Source: Flavobacteriales bacterium (GTDB lineage Bacteria > Bacteroidota > Bacteroidia > Flavobacteriales_F > PHOS-HE28). From it: DNA of 64,000 nucleotides. The stretch is taken from assembly GCA_016710965.1 (NCBI GenBank), contig JADJTW010000009.1, positions 1 through 64,000 of the forward strand, given 5' to 3'. The notes under the pieces are model-generated. The model was not told the origin of the DNA and did not search any database. It was given only the letters and a program-made list of their open reading frames with translations. Shown here in pieces: positions 44,256 through 54,247 of this stretch. How positions within the stretch are numbered: position 1 is the stretch's first letter; every line of letters starts with the position of its first letter. The position numbers were made by a program, and so were the translations under genes.

Positions 44256-44280
44256 AGCGGCCCCCTTGGCGGGGCCGCTT
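44256..44280 (+). terminator. Terminator after citrate synthase
   Basis: AGCGGCCCC (44256-44264) and GGGGCCGCT (44271-44279) form a 9-bp stem with a 6-nt loop, followed by TTCATTTG. Confidence 0.85.
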
Positions 44281-44319
44281 TCATTTGCCTAAGTTCACAG
44301 CACCGCAACCTACCCTACT

Positions 44320-44721
44320 ATGAGCACCGCAACCGAAACCACCACCCGCAAGTACATCGGCGACCTGCACTTCGATCACATGGAATGGCTCAATGCCTTG
44401 CGCTTCTACAAGGACGAACTGGGCATCTTCGAGCACCGACTGGAAGACATCGTGCGTCGCAACACGCATGGTGAAGTGATGGCCGAACTGGAGCACTTCC
44501 AGAACCAGTTCATCCGTGAGCGGGAAGTGATCGATGAGCTGCGTCACGATATCAAGCAGCACGAGAACCTGATCGAGAAGGAAGCAAAGGAGCACCCGGT
44601 GGCGATCGATCACCGCTATTTCACCGACCACACCCAACTGCGGGACCGGATGGAAACCTACGAGAAGATCTACCGGGAACTGAAGAGCGACTACAACCGC
44701 TGGCTGGCGAAAAGGCTCTGA
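44320..44721 (+). CDS. Coiled-coil protein of unknown function
   Basis: The 133-residue cytoplasmic protein is almost wholly helical and charged (HMEWLNALRFYKDELGIFEHRLEDI, EVIDELRHDIKQHENLI). It looks like a small antiparallel coiled coil. No family name is recognised. It has no signal peptide or catalytic motif. Confidence 0.7.
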   Translation: MSTATETTTRKYIGDLHFDHMEWLNALRFYKDELGIFEHRLEDIVRRNTHGEVMAELEHFQNQFIREREVIDELRHDIKQHENLIEKEAKEHPVAIDHRYFTDHTQLRDRMETYEKIYRELKSDYNRWLAKRL

Positions 44722-44845
44722 TCGGACGGTAGCGCGCAGCCGAGGCTGGTAATACCTGCGCCCGATGTGCTCGAGGGCATGCGTTGCGTAGCGTTCAGCA
44801 TGGCCTTCTATTCGGCTGCCTATATTGTTGGCGACGCTTACCACC

Positions 44846-45448
44846 ATGAGCCAGGAACAAGCCCAGCTCGTTACCGACGCCATTAGCCCCGAGAAGAAGA
44901 CGGCGCCAAGGCAGTACGAGGATGTTGACCCGTACAACGCGGATCACCGCGACTATGTGCTTATCCAGAGCAGGGTGAACCTGATGGCCGTGAGCCAGAT
45001 GAGCGACCTGAAGGCCAACCTGATGCTCACGCTGAGCGCTGTGATGCTGCAATTCGCCGTAGTGAAAGCCGCCGATCATGAACTGCATGGCTCCCATCTG
45101 CCCTATTGGGTCATCGTGGTGGGATCGCTCATCACCATTGTGTTCAGTGCGTTGAGCACCTTGCCCCGTTCCCGTTTCCGCCTGGAGGAACGCTCCGATG
45201 ACGGCCGTTCTCCCGCACCGAAGAACCTGCTCTACTTCGGAACCTTCATCCACCTTTCCCTGCCCGCGTTCCAACGGCATATGAACAACACGCTATCCTC
45301 GCCTCCGCACACGCACGAGGCCATCATCGAAGAGTTGCACGCCCATGGGCGTTACATAGCGCGGCGCAAGTACTTCCCGCTCATGCTGGCATACCTCAGC
45401 TTCCTGCTCACCTGGCTGGTGGCCGCTGCGGCGTACATCATGACCTAG
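44846..45448 (+). CDS. DUF5706 (Pycsar-effector-like) membrane protein
   Basis: The 200-residue protein has the DUF5706 layout: a helix with VSQMSDLKANLMLTLSAVML running into membrane segment 1, a second membrane segment (LPYWVIVVGSLITIVFSAL), the LLYFGTFIHLSLPAFQRHM motif, and a final membrane segment (LMLAYLSFLLTWLVAAAAYIM). The family includes PycTM effectors of cyclic-CMP/UMP (Pycsar) phage defence, but also many stand-alone proteins. No nucleotide cyclase is encoded nearby, so a defence role is not supported here. The start is the ATG at 44846. Confidence 0.72.
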   Translation: MSQEQAQLVTDAISPEKKTAPRQYEDVDPYNADHRDYVLIQSRVNLMAVSQMSDLKANLMLTLSAVMLQFAVVKAADHELHGSHLPYWVIVVGSLITIVFSALSTLPRSRFRLEERSDDGRSPAPKNLLYFGTFIHLSLPAFQRHMNNTLSSPPHTHEAIIEELHAHGRYIARRKYFPLMLAYLSFLLTWLVAAAAYIMT

Positions 45449-45598
45449 AAGGCGCCGCCACCGCTGTAGATGGCCGCTTACGCCAGACTTTGATCGATGG
45501 CCACCAGCACGGTGGCCTCGCGAACGAGAATCCACCGCAACAACAGGCAGCGAAATCCATGCGTATGCCGTCCTTTGGTCAGAAATCAAACCCACCTC

Positions 45599-46186
45599 AT
45601 GAAACAGCTCGCCACCGTCCTTCTTGTTGCCACGACCTTCGGAACACAAGCCCAGACGATCACCCAATCGGGCTTCTCCTTCAGCCCGAACCTGCTTACT
45701 GTCACAGTGGGCACTACCATCACCTTCACCATCGGTTCGCCGCATAACGCCACACAGGTGAGCGAAGCCGTATGGAACGCCAACGGAACCACGCCTCTGC
45801 CCGGCGGTTTCCTTTTCAGTGCTGGCACGCACCAATTCACACCTACCGTGCCCGGCACCTACTACTACCTATGCACGGTCCACCCCTCGATGATGACGGG
45901 GCAGATCATCGTGGAAACCAATACCGGCGTGGGGCAGAATGCGGTCGTCGCGCCATTCGCCCTTTTCCCCAACCCAGCGAAGGACGAGGTGACGGTGACC
46001 GCCGCAACCGGGCAGGGTTTCTTGCTGAGCATCGTGGATGTGCGCGGCCGCGAGGTGATGCGAGCCGCCCTAAGCGGCAACGACCGCCTGGACGTTGACA
46101 AACTCCCGGAAGGCAATTACACGGCACTGCTCCTGGATGCCCAAGGCATCATCCGCGAGCGCAAGCAGCTGGCGATCGTCCGCTGA
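45599..46186 (+). CDS. Secreted cupredoxin (plastocyanin-like) with T9SS tail
   Basis: The 195-residue protein has a signal peptide (KQLATVLLVATTFGTQAQ) and a blue-copper domain. A type 1 copper site is complete: His in SPHNATQVS, then Cys, His and Met in YYYLCTVHPSMMTG. The last 80 or so residues are a T9SS type A domain (PFALFPNPAKDEVTVTA). It would be a secreted or surface-attached copper electron carrier; its partner is unknown. Confidence 0.88.
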   Translation: MKQLATVLLVATTFGTQAQTITQSGFSFSPNLLTVTVGTTITFTIGSPHNATQVSEAVWNANGTTPLPGGFLFSAGTHQFTPTVPGTYYYLCTVHPSMMTGQIIVETNTGVGQNAVVAPFALFPNPAKDEVTVTAATGQGFLLSIVDVRGREVMRAALSGNDRLDVDKLPEGNYTALLLDAQGIIRERKQLAIVR

Positions 46187-46203
46187 TCCGATCCGGACAA
46201 AAG

Positions 46204-46231
46204 GAAGGGAGCGGCCGTAGCCGCTCCCTTC
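46204..46231 (+). terminator. Terminator after the cupredoxin gene
   Basis: GAAGGGAGCGG and CCGCTCCCTTC form an 11-bp perfect stem with a 6-nt loop, followed by TCATTT. Confidence 0.88.
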
Positions 46232-46293
46232 TCATTTCCACCCCTCTCCTTCTATTGGACGGCAGTCTCGCCACCACCCTACCTTGCCAGCAC

Positions 46294-48868
46294 ATGAGCT
46301 GCCGGTCGTTCGTTCTCCCATGCCTTGCGCCGGTCGCCTTCTTCGGTGTGATCGCCGCCTCAGCGCAGGATATAGCGCTCATTCCTTTCGGGAGCACATG
46401 GAAATACCGCGACGATGGCACCAACCAAGGCACGGCCTGGCGTGCCTCAGGCTTCAACGATGCTGCTTGGGCCAACGGACCGGCCGAACTCGGCTATGGC
46501 GATGGCGATGAGGCCACAGTGGTGAGCTACGGCCCGAGCTCCTCGGCGAAGTACATCACCACTTACTTCCGAAAGACCATCACCATCGCCGATGTGAGTG
46601 CGTTCGCCGGCTTTGCGATGCGCATCAAGCGCGACGATGGCATCGTGGTCTACCTCAACGGTGCCGAAATGCTGCGCCAGAACTTCGACGAAGGCACCAT
46701 CGGTTATACCACGCTCGCCTACCAGGCAGTGTCCACCGCCGAGGAATTCCGGATCCTGGAGCATATCCTCACCCCTGCTCAATTCACGAACGGGGCGAAC
46801 ACCATTGCGGTGGAGATCCATCAGAACGTGGCGAACAGCAGCGACATCAGCTTCGACCTGGAGCTTAAAGGGCTGGACGCTTCGCCCGAGGTGCATCGCG
46901 GGCCATACCTCCAAGCTGCCACGCCAACCGGCATCACGGTGTGCTGGTGGACCGATGTGCCGAGTGCTTCGCGCGTCCGATTCGGGACAAGCCCTGGAAG
47001 CACGAGCATGGTGCAGCAGGATGCCACGCCTACGTTGCGGCACGAAGTAACCCTATCCGGCCTGCAACCGAACTCGACCTACTACTACAGCGTAGGCACC
47101 ACCTCCACCGACCTGGCAGGTGGCGATGCCACGCACTTCTTCAAGACCAGCCCCGTGCCCGGTAGCGAGCAACCGCTGCGTGTGTGGGTGATCGGCGATG
47201 CGGGCACCGGATATATTGAACAAGCCAACGTGCGCGACGCCTACCTCAACCGGATCGCCAATTCGCCCATGGCCGATGCATGGCTCTGGCTTGGTGACAA
47301 CACCTATTCGCATGGGCGCATGGTCGAGTACCAGATGAACGTCTTCCGCGATATGTACGAAGGCATCTTCCGCAATACCACCTTGTGGCCCGCGCCGGGC
47401 AACCACGACTACTACTCTGGAGCGAACGGGATAACGAACACCGGACCCTACTTCGACCTCTTCGCACCGCCCACTAACGGACAAAGCGGTGGTGTGGCCT
47501 CGAATACCGAAGCCTACTACAGCTTCGACGTGGGGAACGTCCATTTCATCTCGCTGGATAGCTACGGTGTGTCGCGCTCCGCAACCGGCCCGATGGCCCT
47601 GTGGTTGCAAGCTGATATGGCCTACGCGAAGGCCAATGCCAAATGGACCATCGTGTACTGGCACCATGCACCCTATACCAAGGGCGGGCACAATTCCGAC
47701 GATGCGGGCAATTCCACCGAGATGCGGTCGATCATGATGCCCATACTGGAGCAGAACGGAGTCGACCTGGTCCTTGCCGGGCACAGCCACACCTATGAAC
47801 GGTCCTACCTGATAGACGGTCACTATGGCGTATCAACCACCTTCAATTCCGCTACGATGGGCGTTGACATGACCAGTGGTCGCATCGGCGCACCGCATGC
47901 ATATGCCAAACCCGCCGACCCCACGGCCCATGCTGGAACTGTGTACGCGGTATGCGGCTCAAGCGGCAAGAAGGAAGGCGGTCTGCTGAACCACCCGGTG
48001 ATGTACATGAGCACTGGTTCGCACTGCGGCTCGATGATCCTGGACATCAAGAGCGATTCATTGCACGCGGAGTTCTTGAACGAGACCGGAGTGGTAGTGG
48101 ACTATTTCGACATCGTGAAGCCCGCGAGCCATGTGAAGCTGGCGCTGAAGGTGATGCTCGAGGGAGCATTCGATCCGCCGTCCGCAATGATGCACGACAG
48201 CTTGCGTGCTAGAGGACTTGTACCCTTGGCTGAACCTTACAGCGCCCTGTTCACCCATGTGGGAAATGGAGGGGGGGAGAGCATGCAACCATCGGTACTT
48301 GCGACCACTGGCCCATCAGCGGTCGTGGATTGGGTCTTCCTCCAGCTGCGATCGAAAACCGATCCCACCGTGGTTGTTTCCACGCGATCCGCATTGTTGC
48401 TGCGGAACGGGAGCGTGGTGGATATGGACGGCATCGCCCCGGTGCGGTTCCGTGTTCCAGTCGGCGACTACTTCGTTTCGGTGAGGCACCGGAATCACCT
48501 GGGTGCGATGACGAACGCACCTTCCCACTTGAACTACGTTCCCTTGCAACTAGACTTCACGCAAACAGCTACCACTACTTGGGGAACCGATGCGCGGCGG
48601 AACATCAACGGCACCATGGCGCTGTGGACAGGCGATGTGCTGCGCGACGGAACGGTGCGGTATGCCGGGCAGAACAATGATCGCGATCCGATCCTTGCAG
48701 GCGATCGGTGGCTCGGAACCAACGCTGACCGTGAATGGCTACTCGCAGTCGGATACCGGGCTCGATGGTACCACGCGCTATGTGGGCCAGAACAACGACC
48801 GCGATCCCATTCTTCAGACCGTAGGCGGAAGCATTCCCACTGAAGTGCGCGTAGAGCAATTGCCGTGA
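46294..48868 (+). pseudogene. Purple acid phosphatase-like metallophosphoesterase, frameshifted near its end
   Basis: The protein has a signal peptide (SFVLPCLAPVAFFGVIAASAQ), a beta-sandwich domain, an FN3-like purple acid phosphatase N-terminal domain (HRGPYLQAATPTGITVCWWT) and a metallophosphoesterase core with GDAGTG, WLWLGDNTY, PGNHDYY, YWHHAPY and AGHSHTYER. At 48694-48697 one extra base disrupts the frame. The other frame restores two NDRDPIL..GG..PT repeats and ends VEQLP at 48868, a C-terminal region common in large secreted Bacteroidota proteins. As sequenced, the frame ends at 48843 with unrelated residues. Confidence 0.85.
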
Positions 48869-48875
48869 ACGACAA

Positions 48876-48896
48876 CGGCGGGCACAAGGCCCGCCG
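48876..48896. terminator. Bidirectional terminator
   Basis: CGGCGGGC and GCCCGCCG form a perfect 8-bp stem with a 5-nt loop between two convergent genes. Confidence 0.7.
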
Positions 48897-48919
48897 CAAT
48901 CGTTCAGGAACCACGGCAG

Positions 48920-50287
48920 CTAGTTCCCGCGATACTTCACGGCGCCTTGCGCCAGCAGGTGCTCGATGTCGTTGTTGATGCTGAGGATCAGGATCGACGT
49001 GGCCGTGCAGAATACGGGGCTCGTGATGCAGTGGTGGCCGTTCCAACTGCCGTCCTGGTTCTGGATGCTCACCAGCCTATCGGTGGTCTGCCCGTACCAG
49101 TTCTTCCATCCCTGGTCCTTGGCGATCACCAGCGATTCGCCCGTTTGCAGGAAGCTGAGGAACTCCTCGCCCCCGTTGTTGCCGAAGCCGCTGACCACAT
49201 TGTCCTGCTGCGCCTGGCGGCTGGCGCTGTTGTACACCTGGTAGGCGGTGTTCAGCTTCTCGGCTTCGCCACGCGAGTAGCCCGCATCCTCCAGTGCATC
49301 CACAGAGACAGGGGCGTCCTTGTCCACCTTGCCTTCGCGCTTCGCCCTTACGATCACTTCGTTCACCTCACGCGCCTCGACAGCGCTGTTGCGAGAGCTT
49401 CCGCTCACCGCGTAGAGGGTGACACCCGCCGCACGCTCCGTGGCCACGCTTCCATTGGCCACGTCCATATTGGACTTCTGGTTGTCGCGTGCCAGCCGCA
49501 GCGACTCCTCATCCACATCAGCACCTTGCGCCTTCGCCGATTCCAAAGCGCTTGCGGCGAAAGAGCTCTGCAACACACCGGCCCAGCCATCACCCTTTAC
49601 GCTGCCATCGGCGTTCTGCGACCGTTGGATGATGGCCACGCAGGTGTTCAGCGCGCGCATGGCGCGGAAGTACTTGGGGTGCTGCTCGCCGATCTTGGCC
49701 ACCAGGTTGCTCAGGAACTGAGCGGTCAGTGCCACATCGATGTTGGCACCGAGCTTCACCTGGATCTGCGTGCCTTGCAGTTGCGTGATGTTGTTGGCCC
49801 CCTTCGGCGCCTCCTCGACCTGCTTCAACAAGTACTCGGTTGCGCGAGCGAGCTGGTCCTTGTAGCTCCCTTGCTCGAGCGAACTGCCCATGCGCATGAT
49901 GGCCATGGCCGCCATCGCGGTGGTCGCCGGGTCGGTGCTTACGGCATGCGGATCAACGATGTCCTGTCGGGCGTGAGTGCCAGCCCCATAGCCGCCATCA
50001 TTGGCCTGGGCCTTCACCAGCCAATCCAGTGCGCGGCGTTCCGCTGCGAGAACGGCCTGAGGTGCGCGCACCACGAAACTGCTGTCGAGCCCTTCGCCTT
50101 CGAATACGGTCTTGAACACGCAGCCCTTGATGGTGTGCGGTTCCGGAGAGGGAAGCCCCGGTACCGCTTGCGGCACAGGACAGTGCGGAGCATCGGCGCG
50201 CTGGCCGGTGGTCCGGAAGGAGACGAGCATCACGGTGATGCCCGAGGCGCATACGAGCGCCGCTGCGATGAACAAATGCTTTCTCAT
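48920..50287 (-). CDS. Prenyltransferase/squalene oxidase-repeat protein
   Basis: The 455-residue exported protein starts with a signal/anchor (RKHLFIAAALVCASGITVML). It contains terpenoid-cyclase-type alpha-barrel repeats: ALDWLVKAQANDGGYGAGTHA, a central NADGSVKGDGWAGVLQSSFAASAL, and a final IQNQDGSWNGHHCITSPVFCTATSILIL. The DxDD motif of squalene cyclases is not seen, so enzymatic cyclisation is unlikely. These repeats also occur in binding proteins. Confidence 0.75.
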   Translation of the reverse strand: MRKHLFIAAALVCASGITVMLVSFRTTGQRADAPHCPVPQAVPGLPSPEPHTIKGCVFKTVFEGEGLDSSFVVRAPQAVLAAERRALDWLVKAQANDGGYGAGTHARQDIVDPHAVSTDPATTAMAAMAIMRMGSSLEQGSYKDQLARATEYLLKQVEEAPKGANNITQLQGTQIQVKLGANIDVALTAQFLSNLVAKIGEQHPKYFRAMRALNTCVAIIQRSQNADGSVKGDGWAGVLQSSFAASALESAKAQGADVDEESLRLARDNQKSNMDVANGSVATERAAGVTLYAVSGSSRNSAVEAREVNEVIVRAKREGKVDKDAPVSVDALEDAGYSRGEAEKLNTAYQVYNSASRQAQQDNVVSGFGNNGGEEFLSFLQTGESLVIAKDQGWKNWYGQTTDRLVSIQNQDGSWNGHHCITSPVFCTATSILILSINNDIEHLLAQGAVKYRGN

Positions 50288-50393
50288 GGTCCTTTCGTTT
50301 TATGGGTCTTCAACAGGATGCGTCGATGGGCCCGTTTGCATACGCGGTACACATGATGTCGGAGCAGGTTCGATCCCGGGCTACTTTTCGGTC

Positions 50394-51401
50394 ATGCGAT
50401 GGACGCCTCTCCTGTTCATGCTCTCCACAGCAGCCCTTTCAGCGCAACCGCGCGTGCTGCATTTCACGCGCACCTCCGGCTTCGATCACGGCACGCGTGA
50501 AGTCTCCTTCGCCATGTTCCAGGACATTGCCTTCGGGTTGGGTGTGGAAGTGGACGACGATGCCACGGGCGAGACCTTCTCTGAGGGCAGCGCGTTGGCG
50601 GAATACACCGTGATCGTCTTCAGCAATACCAGTGGCAATGCCCTCCTTGATGCGCAACAACAGGCCAACTTCGAGGAATGGGTGGCCAATGGCGGTCGTG
50701 TGCTTGGTATCCACGCAGCAACGGATACCTACCGGCACAGCACCGCGAATGGAGGCAACACCGGTTCATGGGACTTCTATGCTGAGCTGATGGGGGCCAG
50801 CGTACAGGAAAGCCCCAACCATGTGAACGGAACACCGGAATACGACATGGAGCACATCGGCACGCACACTTCTACTGCGAACCTGCCGGACCCCTGGGTG
50901 AAGAATGAAGAATACTACTACTGGGAAGGGGGCTACTATGCGCCGGACAATACGGAAGTGCTTCGCGTGGAAGAGACCGTGGGCCCCAATGGGGAGGTGA
51001 ACAGCTACGATGCGCCGCGGCCGATGAGCTGGTACAGGGAGCTTCCCAATGGATCACGTGTGTTCTACACGGCTTTAGGGCATGCTACAGAGAACTACAC
51101 CGACGACGCGCTGTTCAGAACGCATGTCGGCAACGGGCTGGCTTGGCTCCTGGATGCTGCAGGGACCGGAATGATGAACGTGCTGAGCACATTGCTGAGC
51201 ATCACGCAAACACGCGATGCGATGCAGGTGCTCAATGCCGAGCGGGGATCAACACTGGTCCTCTTCGATATGAGCGGGAGGGTCGTTCGGTCGGAACGCG
51301 TTCAACAGGGGTCAGCCATGATGCGCACCGACGACTTGCAGGATGGTCGATATATCCTACGCGTTGGCGAACGCGCACAGCCGGTTGTGATCCTGCACTG
51401 A
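50394..51401 (+). CDS. ThuA-domain protein with T9SS tail
   Basis: The 335-residue protein has a signal peptide (RWTPLLFMLSTAALSAQ) and a ThuA glutamine-amidotransferase-like domain: PRVLHFTRTSGFDHGTREV, WVANGGRVLGIHAATDTY, PMSWYRELPNGSRVFYTALGH. ThuA domains occur in sugar metabolism and in exported proteins. The C-terminal 70 residues form a T9SS type A domain (STLVLFDMSGRVVRSERVQ ... GRYILRVG). TACTTTTCGG lies just before the ATG. Confidence 0.88.
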   Translation: MRWTPLLFMLSTAALSAQPRVLHFTRTSGFDHGTREVSFAMFQDIAFGLGVEVDDDATGETFSEGSALAEYTVIVFSNTSGNALLDAQQQANFEEWVANGGRVLGIHAATDTYRHSTANGGNTGSWDFYAELMGASVQESPNHVNGTPEYDMEHIGTHTSTANLPDPWVKNEEYYYWEGGYYAPDNTEVLRVEETVGPNGEVNSYDAPRPMSWYRELPNGSRVFYTALGHATENYTDDALFRTHVGNGLAWLLDAAGTGMMNVLSTLLSITQTRDAMQVLNAERGSTLVLFDMSGRVVRSERVQQGSAMMRTDDLQDGRYILRVGERAQPVVILH

Positions 51402-51417
51402 AGCAAGGCCCCCACGA

Positions 51418-53238
<1,821 letters not shown>

Positions 53239-53258
53239 GGGGGTGCCTGAAATGGCGC

Positions 53259-53267
53259 GCGAAAGTA
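53259..53267 (-). promoter_or_regulatory. -7-like element (TACTTTCGC) of typA
   Basis: On the minus strand TACTTTCGC lies 20 bases before the typA ATG and is identical to the element at 15816. Confidence 0.5.
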
Positions 53268-53330
53268 GGGCTATTCGTGCCACGGGCTGGTACCCCGGCC
53301 TTTCCCACCTTTGCGCACCAACCCCGAACC

Positions 53331-53675
53331 ATGAATCTGCCAAGCACCCTCCTGTTCGCCTTCGTGCTGTTCTCATGCACTTCTTCCACCGCGGAACACG
53401 CTTCCGGGGCGCAACCGGCCCACGCCTACTTCGGCAAGATGAGCTACGATGGGCTGCACGCCACCCTTACGGGTTGCGAGGGCCAGGTATACTGGCTTGA
53501 GGGCGACCTCTTCGACGGCGTGATCGAGGAGATCAAGAAGTTGAAGGCCGATCCGGCTTTCAATGTGTGGATCCAAGTGGAAACGAACGAGGCGATCGCC
53601 CCGACGAACGGACGCCCGATCGTGCTCAAGACCGGCACCTTGGGAAGGACCGAAGTGGATCCCTGCAAGAAGTAA
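53331..53675 (+). CDS. Small lipoprotein of unknown function
   Basis: The 114-residue protein has a lipoprotein leader (MNLPSTLLFAFVLFSC). The mature part has a Cys in LTGCEGQVYWLEGDLFDG and one near the end (VDPCKK). No family is recognised. A CACCTTTGC string lies about 20 bases before the ATG. Confidence 0.7.
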   Translation: MNLPSTLLFAFVLFSCTSSTAEHASGAQPAHAYFGKMSYDGLHATLTGCEGQVYWLEGDLFDGVIEEIKKLKADPAFNVWIQVETNEAIAPTNGRPIVLKTGTLGRTEVDPCKK

Positions 53676-53695
53676 GGCTGCCGAAAGCCCCGATC

Positions 53696-53705
53696 TATCT
53701 TCGCC
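53696..53705 (+). promoter_or_regulatory. -7-like element (TATCTTCGCC) of the tRNA gene
   Basis: TATCTTCGCC ends eight bases before the 5' end of the tRNA, the position expected for a Bacteroidota -7 element. Confidence 0.55.
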
Positions 53706-53712
53706 GCCGCAA

Positions 53713-53786
53713 GGCCCCGTAGTTCAACTGGATAGAATGGCAGATTCCGGTTCTGTTGGTTGCAGGTTCGAATCCTGCCGGGGTCA
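53713..53786 (+). tRNA. tRNA-Arg (anticodon CCG)
   Basis: The 74-base sequence folds as a tRNA. The acceptor stem is GGCCCCG/CGGGGTC with one G-U pair, followed by TA, the D stem GTTC/GAAT, the anticodon stem GCAGA/TCTGT with loop TTCCGGT (anticodon CCG, codon CGG), a 5-base variable region, the T stem GCAGG/CCTGC with loop TTCGAAT, and discriminator A. CCA is not encoded. Confidence 0.95.
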
Positions 53787-53826
53787 CAGATGGACGGCGC
53801 GCTGAGCGCCGTTCTTCGTTCAGCGC

Positions 53827-54192
53827 ATGCGCATCGACAAGTTCCTCTGGTGCGTCCGCCTCTTCAAGACCCGGAGCATCTCCACGGATGCCGTGCGTCG
53901 CGAGCAAGTCCAGCTTCAGGGGCGTGTGGTCAAAGCCTCCTCGGAGGTGAAGGTGGGTGATGTTTTCGCGCTGCGCGAACCACCGATCTGGCGAAGCTGG
54001 GAGATCATCGCCCTGCCGGCATCGCGCGTGGGGGCCAAGCTCGTGCCCGGCCTCATTGTTGAGCGAACGACGTTCGAGGACCTGGACAAGTTGGAGATCG
54101 CCCGGCGCATCAAAGCCCAAGGCCGCGAGCCGGGTGAGGGGCGGCCAACGAAGCGTGACCGCAGGGATATGGAGCGGTTCCAAAGGGAGTGA
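53827..54192 (+). CDS. S4-domain RNA-binding protein (Hsp15-like)
   Basis: The 121-residue protein starts MRIDKFLWCVRLFKTRSIST, the S4 RNA-binding motif, and continues VQLQGRVVKASSEVKVGDVFAL. Its basic C-terminus (RPTKRDRRDMERFQRE) is typical of Hsp15 (HslR)-type proteins, which bind stalled 50S subunits with nascent chains. It lies 40 bp after the tRNA. Confidence 0.9.
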   Translation: MRIDKFLWCVRLFKTRSISTDAVRREQVQLQGRVVKASSEVKVGDVFALREPPIWRSWEIIALPASRVGAKLVPGLIVERTTFEDLDKLEIARRIKAQGREPGEGRPTKRDRRDMERFQRE

Positions 54193-54247
54193 TCTTCTTG
54201 GGCCGCACTGGCGTCGCACCGATCGTCCCTTGCCCGATCTTGCGCAG

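Noticed and set aside
44846..45448. Complete Pycsar defence system
   Set aside because: No cyclase gene lies on either side; citrate synthase and a coiled-coil protein precede it.
48947..50356. 469-residue open frame on the plus strand
   Set aside because: It is antisense to the prenyltransferase-repeat protein, which has a signal peptide and clear repeats.
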